Shown here: in pieces, positions 46,836 to 59,210 of the stretch
Layout of the letters: each line of letters opens with the position of its first letter
Position numbering within the stretch: position 1 is the first letter of the stretch
Origin: Sipunculus nudus
Lineage: Eukaryota > Annelida > Sipuncula > Golfingiida > Sipunculidae
Assembly (NCBI GenBank): GCA_026874595.1
Contig: CM049315.1
Location: 14,229,664-14,293,663 of the forward strand
Length of the DNA stretch: 64,000 nt
Direction: 5' to 3'
Notes under the pieces: model-generated
Seen by the model: only the letters and a program-made list of their open reading frames with translations
What the model was told of the DNA's origin: nothing
The model's database searches: none
Program-made: the position numbers and the translations under genes

Positions 46836-47651
46836 TTTTATATTCTGGACGTGAAATATATGTCCGCTGCGTGTGTGGTGTCACCATGTGTTTTCAATAG
46901 TATTGTTTGTTAATGTTTTATGAATGCAATCAGCATATATGATACATGTTTTGCATTACTTTTTCTGTATATTAATAAATCTTCCATATAAGTGAGCCAC
47001 TAGCTTAGCCATTGGTAAAAGTCGACCGCCCAAGACACTGATAAAAACACTTTTGATGACATGTTTTTGTCAAGACTGGCTACCGCATAAGAAAGTATGA
47101 CAATGAACCAAGATTTCAGAATAACCCGTTTGCCAAAGCGGGTGTTGACCCTCAAGATGAAAGGGTCAAATATGGCCAAATTTTATTTTGCCTATATTTT
47201 CAAATAATCCTCGTTGTAACCATAATAATGAGATTCGATGAATTTTAATCTTGCAATAAATGATAAATAAGAAAGATATTGAGAAAATATGCAAAATAGC
47301 ACAAATGAGTATATTGAAGCTTCTTGATGGTTTGTATTTGCATTGTTAACTATTTGTTGCATTTTGTGATTAAATTTATGGTCATTAAGCCAAGGTTACG
47401 AATCATTTAATGAAAATATATTTTTTAAAACTCTCTTAGTTAGCAAACCAAAATGTCTGTATCAGACAGAAAACTATTTCAAAATTATTTAGTTAGGAAA
47501 TCAATGATTCTAACCACATTCACCTGATGATCGGGTCGCATCCCGTGAAACAGACTGTTGTGAATTAACAGTGTTGTTTTTCTTTAGAGTTATACCGCTC
47601 TGGCCTAGTCTGTAGGCCATAGAGCACTTTACATCGGAGGGTAACACTACC

Positions 47652-47697
<46 letters not shown>

Positions 47698-48775
47698 CAG
47701 GTGTCACACCCAAGAAGGAATGGACGATCAGGTTCTTTTAAATGGTAGACCAAACCGGCTGAAACTCATACATACAAGGTAATGAGTAAACAAAACAAAT
47801 GCATAAAAAATACACTTACGTTTCTCTTAAGATGCGTTCTACACATATAAATATCGGTTACACGGCTCCTGATCACATGACCATCGCGGAGACGTGACAT
47901 TGGAATGTCAAGCCGTTCGCTCAGTCCGCTCCCTCTTGTGTATACACACAGGGATTATTCAGCGCTACACCCAACCAATCAACACTTCCTTGTATGAGTA
48001 AACGCTCATCCTCGAGACAACGTCCACAAAACAATGAAAGATAGGCGCACAGCCTTTTTTATATGCACTTAAGAGTAATGACTTTCACTGCCGATGTCTC
48101 CTGGATTCATTCAGCACCAAGTACCAAAATATGCCTCCGAACCACAATTTGCAGTACCTCTATTGTATCGGGTATAAATAGTGTCCTTGCCTGTTATTGG
48201 AAGCGCTAACGGTAGGTAAAGATCGCCATGTTACCAGTCCTTCGGTATCTGCGATATCCTCTCTGAAGTCTGTTACACAGGTACTGGCGCGCAGACCATA
48301 CGTTAGTGCCCATTTCTTCTCAACCATGGCTTATTTGTTTTTTCTGTCATAACATGTGCGGTTCGTCTTCTGGCCAATGATCTCACACTATTCACACAGT
48401 ATTTAGATGGACATGTTCACAGACAGCGCACTATGAGAGAAATAAATGAGCAGGTGTTTGGTCATTGTAGTGTATATTGAACAACGTTACTAAAGAGAAT
48501 GTCTAGACTAGAATCGGTTCCTACGAAATTAAACTGCACTGAAATTAACATCAAATAAGACACCTGAGTTCTCTAGACTACGTTCTAACGCTCAAATCAT
48601 CTGGTTTTATCCCTACTTGAACATGCAGTTATTTAACATGCAATAAAATAATTAAGTCACAGTTCTCTGGTGACAACAGGTGGCACGACCAGTCTTTAAA
48701 AAAAGGATACAACACGATGAATAAATAAACAAGGTTTCAGGAAACTAGATGAAAAAACACAGAAACTGAAAGTAC
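46836..48775. other. Intergenic stretch
   Basis: Contains an (AT)20 microsatellite (47655-47694) and nothing else I can name. No RNA gene or protein motif recognised. Confidence 0.5.
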
Positions 48776-49595
48776 TGCTATCATTTGACTCTCGAGAATA
48801 AGAGACAATTGCATAACTTTGAGAAAAAAGGTATCGCCAGCAGTCTATAGCAAGTGAAAGAACTGTTCATGTTCAAGGAGCAAAGCAAGATAGTGGCATT
48901 TCAAACATAAATGACTGAGATACTGGAGCTTTTGTATGATATCTTTAATTTTGGCGTGCATAAAACTCATAACTCAATTATTATTGCTTAAAGTGATCTC
49001 ATATCAGGATTCCACGGAGATATTTAATTACCTTCCTAAATCTTTAGTTAGAAGTATCTAGGTCAAACGCTGATGATTAATGCCGCGCGAACGGCCGGCC
49101 GGATGGTAGGACGACGGACAAACGGTGTTTGCTATAGCTCAGCATGACTGAAAGTCAGGTTAACTGTAACTAGATGAATAAAAACTGCTATCATTTGACT
49201 CTCGAGAATAAGAGACAATTGCATAACTTTGAGAAAAAAGGTATCGCCAGCAGTCTATAGCAAGTGAAAGAACTGTTCATGTTCAAGGAGCAAAGCAAGA
49301 TAGTGGCATTTCAAACATAAATGACTGAGATACTGGAGCTTTTGTATGATATCTTTAATTTTGGCGTGCATAAACCTCATAACTCAATTATTATTGCTTA
49401 AAGTGATCTCATATCAGGATTCCACGGAGATATTTAATTACCTTCCTAAATCTTTAGTTAGAAGTATCTAGGTCAAACGCTGATGATTAATGCCGCGCGA
49501 ACGGCCGGCCGGATGGTAGGACGACGGACAAACGGTGTTTGCTATAGCTCAGCATGACTGAAAGTCAGGTTAACTGTAACTAGATGAATAAAAAC
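48776..49595. repeat. 410-bp tandem duplication, nearly identical copies
   Basis: Copy 1 is 48776-49185 and copy 2 is 49186-49595. Base-by-base comparison of 48781-49180 with 49191-49590 shows one clear difference within the unit (TAAAACTCAT versus TAAACCTCAT) and another at its end (CTGCTA versus CTGTTA). Each copy ends with ACGGCCGGCCGGATGG, ACGACGGACAAACGG and GCTATAGCTCAGC, a mobile-repeat-like terminus. A diverged relative of the internal CCACGGAGATATTTAATTACC block lies at about 56197-56290. Very recent duplication, or an assembly artefact. Confidence 0.95.
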
Positions 49596-51958
49596 TGTTA
49601 TCACATTTTTAGCCTATTCACGCATTTCTCGCACATAAAAACCACGGATTCTGAAATATTTTGGGCCTCAGAGCCAGACCTTTAATAGATATCGGCAATT
49701 TGTAGGGCCGAATAAAGGCCCGGCTAACAACGAATGGTGCGTAAAATACATGGTACAAATGAACCAAACAGTCATAACATGAAAAGTGGGGAAAGTGATA
49801 TGCAAACGTCCGCAATAGCCTATCATATTAAGTTTCCTTTTTTCTTCTCAAAAGGCACCTCAATTTAATGGACCGAAGCTGATGACACATACCAGCGTTA
49901 ATCGCATCCGTTGGTCAAAAACAGGTGTTGATACGTCGTTTTGTCCTTTCAGATTAAGATTTATGCCTTTAAATCTATAAATGATATTTCTGTAAAAAAA
50001 TTAAAAAAAAAAATGTTTTAATAAAATTAACGTAGGATAGAACCACCGTCACCACTATAAGGGGTGGGGTGTTGGGGGGAGGGGGTGGGAGGTTGAATAC
50101 ATTTGCATCATCCTGAGAGATCTACCTCTACTAACGCCAAAGCATCCATATTGCATTGTGTCCCGCAGTTAAAGGTGGTATTGTAGTTCATATACAATAA
50201 ATCTAAAAAAGATGGGCTTTTTTAACCCTTTTCCAGTCTAAAAACGTCTATAGGTGATTAGACGCTAATCCATCCGATTCTGATTGATTTGCATATATAT
50301 GTAGCACATTTAGTTTCAAGTAGTATACGTTGTAATTAAAAGTCAGGCATTGAGATGTTAAGATCATCAATACTCTTTAATTTGATCTTACATAACACAA
50401 ACGATTACAAGGTAAGTGTTTAATTAACGATACTCAAACCGTAACCAGGACATTGTGTGCTGCCACCTAGTGACAGTAAGTGGTACCACTCGGAGGGAGC
50501 AAAATACCAGACGTTACATACAGTAACACAAATATGATAAGACCAGCGTATTTCTGTAGTTGAATTATGTCATTCTTCGCCTAAGAAACAAAACTACAAA
50601 ATCACAATTAAGTAAAAATTGCCTTGAATAGGTTTCGTCTGACTTCGTACAGACGTTTCTTTCAAAATTAGACAGCACTCATCGAGCGCATATCCCCGCC
50701 AACACGTGGATCCGAATTAAAATCAACCAAAATTTAACAGACTAACCATGAAAAATTAATCAGTTGATCTCTTGCCACTGGTCCACTTTAAAAATCATTG
50801 AAATGCTTAAAAAACAGACAGATATAGTCAAAAAGGTATTCTGGGGTTGTTTGTTCAATATGTATTTCAATATGTATGGCTGACCACTTGCTGATTTTAG
50901 GCACCCTGTATCGTATAGAGTATAGCTCCGTGTTCCCTGGTCTTTAATAGATGATAAATATAGAAGATATAAAAAAATCAGAACATGTGAAAACGGCCCC
51001 GTAGTACTTGCATTATTATGATTTTGCTATGTTGCCATTCGTATCTAATTCGCTGATAGTGAAGGGAAAAAACCGTCTCTTTCGGTAACATTGTCTTAAA
51101 AGTATATCTTAATAATCTTAGTGATATTTTTTTTTATGATATATTATGGGTTAAGGATGGCTACCCGCTAGCTCTACTTGCTTTGCTGGAGTCATTAAAT
51201 GCAGGGCATCTCAGATACAGCAGGTGAATGTACCTGAATCTCTGGAGCCCACTGTTCTTTTCTTTATATTTGATTTCATATACCAGATAACTGTACACAA
51301 AGACTTAAGCGGTGTAGTTTTGCTCATTCCCCCGACGCCATGATTCAAAAACCGTTTTGAAATAGCGCACAAGATAAAATAATGCAGGTGATGCATCCCG
51401 GGCTCCGTCAGCCTGATGCTCCACGGGATCTACTCGAGGGACTGGCGAAACTGACGACTTAAACCAGGCCAATGCTTCTTTTGGCAGGAGTCCATGTCTA
51501 TTGTAACATGACAGTCAATAAAACAAATAGACCGACGTTTGTTTTAATTATTATTAACAAAATTACAAGGGGTTAATGTTAATACATATATCTCCTACCT
51601 GACTCAGCACAACTAATTTAATAATCAGTCCACGGCTTCCCGTATATGTCAGCCGGGTCACTTCAGTCAAAACAGTGGATCTCAGCGCTACCCCATATAC
51701 CCACATACCATATTCCATCCAGGCCAGGCTTACAACTTAAACGAAGTCTCTGACGAGATCCCAAAATGTCACGGTTTGTTCCGTACACTATAACCATCCA
51801 AATTTATCAGGCAACCCGATGAGGAGTGAATTTACAATCTGTACTTTCATATGGGACAGTTAGATAAAATAAAACTCCCACTTATCGTCTATTCTAATAT
51901 TTCCTTCAATGGCGTTAACTGTTGATGAAACATGAAATATTTTTTTTACAAATATGAT

Positions 51959-52027
<69 letters not shown>

Positions 52028-54117
52028 CATGAATTATACATTAAATTACAGAAGTTGGACCTTTCGGGAATCGTTGACGAACACTAATGTAACTGCAAAA
52101 AGTTAGACGATGTGAAGCTTACGGCAAAAAGAAGGTATGTAAAGTTCGGTTGTGAGTAATAAATAGAGCCCCCTAACGGCAATTCTTAATAATATGAAAA
52201 ACACATATTGAGATGTATTATCAACAACTTGTTAAGCAAAAGGCTTGTAATGTGTGTGTGTGGGGGCGGGGGGTCAAGTTAAGTATGCTTTATGGTATCC
52301 AAACTGAGATTGTTTACCATATCGTAATTACCTGTTTGAAAAAAATGATGACTTATGGCTGGATTTGGAAACCTTCAACAAGCTAAAAGCAGTATTAAAT
52401 AGGTAATCCAAACCTAATTTCGTGGAAGAAATTTCTAGACATGGAATGAATTTCTAAACATATATGGTGCTATTTAGATGTATAATTTTTTTTCCTGTCT
52501 CACTATTGGTCGTATAACAGAGTCCTAAATGTAGTTACTGATTGTAAAGTCGGGATCATGAGGATACCTTTTATCAGGCCGTAACATTCCGCTTTTAAAT
52601 CCATTTCACTGTTTCGGTCCCGATCTCGGCCATCATATAAACCAGCGGTCTCAACCTCTCCAATCTGTCCACCAAATCACTTCGTACTTAATCAATCCGC
52701 ACGCTTTTTGCCTAATCGTACCTTAGGGAAGTCGTACAACGTACGCCGTACCCTAGGGGTTCGCCACGCAGGCACTTTTTGTATAAATCATGTTTTGAAT
52801 GTAATTAAAGGTCATGCATAACAATATGGCAATTGTTCTGAAGGCAAAAGAAAATAACAAATATATCTATTTGATAGTGTTAGGCAAAAAAAAGTCATTA
52901 TTAAGGCTGTGTGAAGAGCACATAAAAATTTATTATTCACTTTGTTGTGAAAACATGCTATATCATGGCGAGTGATGCTTTTTTATCTGCCATATGTAAT
53001 ATTTACGCAGGACTGGCTATATAGTTGAGAAACCGTCGGTTTTTCCCATTTGAATCTTGCCTTACATTGATAATGTGTGATGACTTGCTGTCTTTCACGG
53101 GTTAGGGTTAGTACCCATGCATCTGTAACAGGCACACTGATTGCTGTCTTTCAAGGGTTAAGGTTAGAACCCATACATCTGAAAGAGACAATGGCAGAAT
53201 TTTCAAACTCCGGGTTCAACCTCCGGTGAAAACAGTTTACTGAAAATGTTTACTAGGAACTATATATGATCAATGTTTTAATTAATGCACCAATCTGAAA
53301 AGTATCATGTCATGAAAATAGGAAGTTCAGAATAACCTCTGAAGGGTTTGTTAATTTTTAGGATCGGCATATAATATACAATTTGGCAGAATGAAGAATG
53401 AATATTAATTTGTAAAAATATATTAAATTATATAATAAAAAAAATTATCGTGACAATCATTTATACCAAAACGATAGAGCAAAACGTTTAATTTTAATAG
53501 AGATTTAATCAAGAAATTTACTAGGCGTTTTAAATAAGGATTTAAAAATAAGAAATGATTGAATTTCAAAACCAAACGCTATTTTGAATTTCATCTGTTG
53601 TCATTCACATTTTATGTTCACCTCATGTTATGTATGAGCACTTATAAAGAAGTTAAATAACCTAATATACAGAAATATGTTTGGCAGACAAGCCAATATA
53701 TCCGATTAAATTTGCTTTCCAACAGCATACCCTTTCCTATATATTTTATGAATAAAAACAAAAACTCGTATCACAATTGTCTCATGATTATATCAAACAG
53801 CGCATACGCATGCCAGCCGGACGATGATGGTTTCCAAAGGCTAATCCATTTCATCTATTTCAGCTTCTTCAACGAACTTTAACCAGAAAACACAGAATTA
53901 TGCATGTGATCAGCCATTTAATTTGATCTAAATACCGACAGTGCTGATTATACATCGTTAATACATTTAAAACAGATGTATCAAAGTAATGACAGTCTGT
54001 CTTTATATGCTCACCTTTATTCACGATTAGATTATTTTATAAACATTCATTGTATTATTTATTTGTATAACTAATCCTTAACACAATTTATATGCCCGAA
54101 CCAAAACACAGTTAAGA
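49596..54117. other. Long stretch without recognisable genes
   Basis: Holds a G-rich tract (50058-50092) able to form quadruplexes, a ~61-bp (AT)n microsatellite at 51964-52024, and a ~60-bp direct repeat at about 53086 and 53143 containing TGCTGTCTTTCA-GGGTTA-GGTTAG. No protein family or RNA gene was recognised on either strand. Confidence 0.5.
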
Positions 54118-54149
54118 GTGTATGTATGCTGTTTCTACTATTTCTGCAT

Positions 54150-55520
54150 TTATTTAAGTACACCAATCCGCTCGCTGGTTGTTACAACAGCATTTAATAA
54201 CATATCTTTGAAGGCTAAAATAGCTTTGTCCTCGTTAGCAATTGATATTACCTTATTACATTCGATTTTGCTCATTTGCGCACGACACGGTTTTTTGTAG
54301 TGATGGTTTAAAGCAACTGCCGTTCCAGCATCATACATTCTTGGCAATCTAGGAAATTGCTTAATACAGTAATGATTAAATGTCCACAAACAGCTCCTTG
54401 GGTCAAACATGGACTTGGGACTCCAGCGGAGTTTGCTAGGTGGCGCATGTTTCCTATACTGCAACATTGTGAGAAACTTCGGATATGATTTATCTAATCG
54501 ACCGGTCACGAAATGGTATGTATTACGGAAAGAATATATCACTCCAGGTTTCGTTTGATTGTGCAATTGAACGAGGCGTTCTAGCATATCGTGGTAGTTG
54601 GTAGTGTCCCTCGGTACAATGTTTTCGTCAATGTCTATTATCAGTATATAGCGATATCTAAACATGTTCCTAAGCATGCAGTCATTCAGGGATGCTGACC
54701 GAGTGAGGAGAGCCCTATCATGTGTAGAATCAATGACTGGTGGTTGCATTGGATGAATGGAAAGAGACTTTTCCTTTTCATAATAACGAAAAACTGGTTT
54801 AATGCCATCATCAAGTAAAGTATCGTTAATATGCATCTCTCTAGCGCCCATGAGTTTGTTGAATTCCATCCACTCTATGAAGCGGTCTGTATTAACAGCA
54901 TGATATGTTGAGGAAACGCATACTCCAAACTCTACGACCCAGTCTCCCTTTTCGGGTGCAATGATAGGTAGATAAATAGTGGATTTGACACACTCTCCAA
55001 ATACAACGGACACGTATTCAGGCTGTAGATGGTCGTCGGGAACCAAGCAAGAATACATGAGATTGTGGTACAAAACCCCATTAGACTTTCTACTCAGAAT
55101 TTTGGCGGTGGTTATTTCTGCTGTCACAACGACTGGAAAATTAAACTCCTTGTACCATAGATGACAGAAGAATTGTTCATTCTCAGTGGATATTCCTATT
55201 ATGCGGATGAATGACCGATTGCCTAAAATCGCTCTGTCGTCAAAATACGCAGAATACACGAAAGCTTGTTTCTTACCCTCTTTATTGACTTGCCAATTTC
55301 CCAGGGTATTGTATTGCACTGGTATCGATCTGCTGATGTTTACACAATGCCTCGCCCTTATGGGTTTCTTACTGGTTTTGTATTGGTAAACTTCACCTTG
55401 GTGCAGCCAAATCACAATACCAAGGACTAAGAAAACACAGCAAGACAGTCCAAATAACAACCTAAAAACGAATGGAAAGTATAATATAAATATTATAAAA
55501 ACACGTGAGCCATGGGTCAT
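54150..55520 (-). CDS. Family 92 glycosyltransferase (GT92/DUF23), gene B
   Basis: Paralogue of gene A on the opposite strand. From the ATG at 55518-55520 it encodes 456 residues. A long hydrophobic N-terminal segment (VFIIFILYFPFVF...CCVFLVLGIVIW) serves as signal anchor. Then follow the lumenal stem and the catalytic domain with WMEFNKLMGA, NDCMLRNMFRYRYILIIDIDENIVPR (DxD near residue 296) and FNHYCIKQFP. Stop at 54150-54152. As in gene A, a good splice acceptor (CATTCGTTTTTAG, minus strand, AG at 55463-55462) lies exactly where the two proteins start to align (RLLFG here, RLLCR in A). The true exon may therefore begin at 55461, and the residues before it may be translated intron. The reading frame is intact. 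Expected to act in the Golgi, adding a sugar to glycans; donor and acceptor not inferable. Confidence 0.85.
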   Translation of the reverse strand: MTHGSRVFIIFILYFPFVFRLLFGLSCCVFLVLGIVIWLHQGEVYQYKTSKKPIRARHCVNISRSIPVQYNTLGNWQVNKEGKKQAFVYSAYFDDRAILGNRSFIRIIGISTENEQFFCHLWYKEFNFPVVVTAEITTAKILSRKSNGVLYHNLMYSCLVPDDHLQPEYVSVVFGECVKSTIYLPIIAPEKGDWVVEFGVCVSSTYHAVNTDRFIEWMEFNKLMGAREMHINDTLLDDGIKPVFRYYEKEKSLSIHPMQPPVIDSTHDRALLTRSASLNDCMLRNMFRYRYILIIDIDENIVPRDTTNYHDMLERLVQLHNQTKPGVIYSFRNTYHFVTGRLDKSYPKFLTMLQYRKHAPPSKLRWSPKSMFDPRSCLWTFNHYCIKQFPRLPRMYDAGTAVALNHHYKKPCRAQMSKIECNKVISIANEDKAILAFKDMLLNAVVTTSERIGVLK

Positions 55521-55929
55521 GCCTTTATGGCCTAACAATCACACCAGGAATTTTATATTGAATCCAAAATGAGGGTATATAGTCCCATGTGATCTTGACT
55601 TCATCAACTTTCTTCCTTAAGCGATGGGTAACACATCTGTGACGACTGAATCAATCATGTTGGGTCCATACAGGTTGTAGGAGAGAAGAATAAGATTTCT
55701 GAAGAACTGGTTTCCCCAATCGTATCTGCAAGTTGTAGAATTCTGGATTCTGATAGGGCTATACATGTATATATAAAATGGAATGGATTTTCTGATAAAT
55801 ATATGCATATGTTGCCAAGGTGACTTAAAGTTAGCTCAGCTAGAAAGGCTACACCCTCTCTCTCGTATAGGAGTGTACATGTAAAGTAAGAAAAAGTTGT
55901 GAAACATCTTTTGAGCTATCCCTCTTGGA

Positions 55930-56170
55930 AGGATTGTGGTCGACGAAAACCATTCTGAGAGTCACATGGGCTAAATATGCAGATGATGCCACCTTCCTTA
56001 GGATTAAATAAGACTAGTCACGGCCAATAAACATACAGGGATCAAGGATACTCTATCTAACCATAGCTCAGAAATAAGATTGATATCAACTGACGATCTA
56101 TGAAATAGAGCAAACATGAGTGAAATAGCAAGAAAAAGAGTTGCAGCAACTGATGTAAACGATTCAAAAC
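55930..56170 (+). pseudogene. Reverse transcriptase fragment with YADD motif
   Basis: A plus-strand frame reads TWAKYADDATFLRIK around 55965-56009, resembling the catalytic (F/Y)ADD segment of LINE reverse transcriptases. After decay a segment with NRANMSEIARKRV follows. Only a short stretch is recognisable and it contains stops. It lies upstream of GT92 gene B on the other strand. Confidence 0.4.
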
Positions 56171-57479
56171 CAAGCCTTCCTGTGACGTCATTTCAGATTT
56201 CCACGGAGTATTTTAAATTACCTCACTTGATGTTTGTCAGAAGTTTCTATGTCCAACGAAAGTCTGAAAGATAGCTGAGTTAACTAAATGAATTAGAATT
56301 GTTTGAGCAAGTATTTGTTAATAGACTTCATCCAAGAGTATTTTCATAAAAAAACACGTCTAATATGTACAATTTTGGTTGCTACTCTGATTGACCTTGC
56401 AATATTTAATATATACTTGTAGACGTCTCTTGTTTCCCCGGCAGCTGGCGGTATAAGGATCTTTGAAAGTTAAAGCCGGTCCATCCCATATAAATTTTGA
56501 GGTATTAATTAGAAAATTGAAGCCGGCCCATGCCATTTAACAGAATAGTCTATGGAAATATAATTTTTTTTATATTTAACATCTAAAAATGTAAACCTCG
56601 AAATTGGTTCCAAACATTTCCAGAAATCACCGTCTCTTGTTGAACCATTCTTTTTAAATGTTTTATATTATTCCATTTTAAAACTTTTCATACATGCAAA
56701 TTGAGCAGGTAATGTAATCTTGTATGACTGGACTGAACCCTTTCACATGTACGAGAGTACATGTAAAATAGAGAGAAGCTCACACTTTAAAACGATAAAT
56801 ATTGAGCTTTTATACTAATAAAGATGGAAACTTACCTGTGAATATATAGTTGTTTCATTTTGCTAAACGTTTTATAATACGCACTCTCTTGAATAAATGC
56901 ATTGACACATATATTGCATGCTGTCAGAACTCCCGTTGAGGGAATGAACTGAGTGGTGAATCGTACCACCTTGCAGTTGTATAATAACTATATGATTTAT
57001 GGTGTCATTCATGGCTCATTTATGCATAACTCATTATATTTGTGTGTATATATGTTTATTGTTTATATAAGAAGAACAGTACATGCGTCCATCGCCGCGA
57101 GTATTCATGTCTAATAATTTTCGAATGGCGTGTAGTATGTCTCATAGTTCTGATATATGACAATACGTTAGGGTGAAGAACGACGTGGTAGACTAATTGT
57201 ACCTTCCTCTGGATATGAACAAGAGACATAAATATGATATACTGGCGCAATATGGAATTAATGATATGTCATCAACATGAAATTTTATATACCAACCTAA
57301 ATTATTTTGTTTACAACTTCGTGAAGGTATAAATACATAACTGACCAATAATGTCTGTTGTTCAAGTGTATCACAATGCGATTAGAGACACAAGAGAAGG
57401 AAAGTCTTTTTTTTTCATTTTATACTGCCCGTGTTTTCGATGACAACCGAAGTATGCCCGAAATGTCTTCGCCAGGTTA

Positions 57480-57735
57480 TGTGTTTGAGTGTGTTTGTTC
57501 ACAAAATAACTCACGCAATCATGAACGAAATATCATGAAATTCTCAGGGCATTTCGGGAATGGGCCGATGAAGGGCCATGTTGTTGATCCGACACAAGCC
57601 CCGGATCCAGGAACGTCATTTAGGAATATTAAAAAAATATACAATTACTTATTCACGAATGAACATGGGATTCTGGGCCGAAAAAGTGAATGGAGATGGC
57701 TTGCATTCACTAGAATGCAGATTTCCAGGTAAAAG
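57480..57735 (+). repeat. ~260-bp dispersed repeat, copy 3 of 3 (upstream of GT92 gene B)
   Basis: Plus-strand copy of the repeat at 16380-16641: GTTCACAAAATAACTC, GGGCATTTCGGGAATGGGCC, CCGGATCCAGGAACGTCATT (in part), CTTGCATTCACTAGAATGCAG. Relative to gene B (minus strand) it is upstream and antisense, the same arrangement as copy 1 has to gene A. A 124-codon frame (57358-57732) spans it without a recognisable motif. Confidence 0.65.
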
Positions 57736-58349
57736 TTCGGTTTTGGTCTCACAACTAATCAACACACTCAGTGCCTTTGACGACTTAAATCGTCATCATA
57801 AACGCCGAAATGTCTTGCTCGATATTTTGTAAACACTGGAGGCGGGGTAGGGGATAGGTTAACATTGCGCAGTTATATATCCTACTGATCATGAAGAAAG
57901 ACTTTGATACAGGGACAAGAGTCCGTTGTACAAGAGAGGGTCACAAATACCATCTGAGGTGGTCAATTCTGTTTTTTTTTTAGTAAGTAGCCTAACATTA
58001 TATGGCAGGGGCGTGTTTAGAGGGGGCGCAACAGGCGTTAAATATTTTTAGGTGGCACCCAGTTTGTAAATTATCAGGGCGTGTCTAAACCGTTTGAAAA
58101 ATAGCTAACAAAGTTGTATTGGTAAGGCCCAGGGCATAGTTTAAACTTTCAATTCAATAACAGTGTAGGATGACACCCGGCCTCTAGGAGCTATGATGGA
58201 CAACATAAAATCCTCATTGAAAGCTGCTGCTCATGCATAGGTCATGACACACGACAGTCCTGGCGCTTAGCCATTAAATACCAGTTCTGTGATTGTTTCA
58301 GGTATATATGGTAACGTCAGTGTGTGGTGTTTAATCCCCGTCCGTTTTT

Positions 58350-59210
58350 ATCTAATATAAAGCAGGCGCTATATGAGGGGTCAGGTCATCAGGTCCACCG
58401 TAACGGGGGCACGAGATACCTAATCGACCAGGAATTTCCTTTAGAGTAGAACAATATGTTTTAAAATGTAGAAGTCTCATTTTGTTTTTATTTTAGCTTA
58501 TATAAATTTTAGTCAGGAGACCCCGCGATCGAGTGACCGATATAGGGCGACAGAAATGCGCATCCCGTTTGTCATTTGAGAAACATGTATATATGGAGTT
58601 TTTAATCCAAATAGAGGGGTCTAAATTAAGGGACCAGTACCGGCCAGGAATTCCCTATAGGGTCAAATAAAATGTTTGAAAATGAAGAAGTCTCACATGA
58701 TTTTATTTTAGCTTAAAACTTCCAATAAAAAGTTCGAAAATGATGAAGACACATGTTTTACGAAATGTAAGTATATATAATTTCTAATAGTGATTGACCA
58801 AAGGCGGCCAGGCCCGCAAGGAGTTTCCTATGTGAAGAACACAAGAAAATACTTTAAAATTAGAAAATCTCTTTGAATTTTAACGTTAACTTGCATTTAT
58901 AAAGCTGTCAACAGGACGACTCAAAGGAGCCCGGCTATGTGTTTGTTATTGCGGAACTTTCTTTTCTCTTTGGTGTTAGCGAATATATGGAGTTTTAATC
59001 GGCAGTGATCGGAAGGGACTCGGACCCAGGAGTTTCGAAGGGCATATAAACAGGCTTGACGATGAAGTCTCAAATTTAAGTCTCTCATTTGTCTTAAACA
59101 GCATTAACAAGTTTTTATAGGTTTAAACCCGTCGGGTCCAAAGGGCCTGGATGAATTCTTAAGGCCCAATAGAATGCATGGAAATGTAGAAATTCCTGAG
59201 TATTGGTGCA
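58350..59210. repeat. Degenerate ~200-bp tandem repeat, about 4-5 units
   Basis: The block AGGAATTTCC...AAAATGTAGAAGTCTCA recurs at about 58430, 58640, 58820 and 59027, with a weaker copy near 59150. A TATATGGAGTTTTTAATC-like block and a GGGACC/GGCCCAGG block recur between them. Units are heavily diverged. No coding signal. Confidence 0.6.

Noticed and set aside
53090-53180. Interstitial telomere repeat (GGGTTAGGGTTAG)
   Set aside because: Only about two TTAGGG units, within a ~60-bp direct repeat; too short to claim telomeric origin.
57358-57732. 124-codon frame next to GT92 gene B as a gene
   Set aside because: It overlaps the ~260-bp dispersed repeat, whose other copies are not consistently open, and has no family motif.
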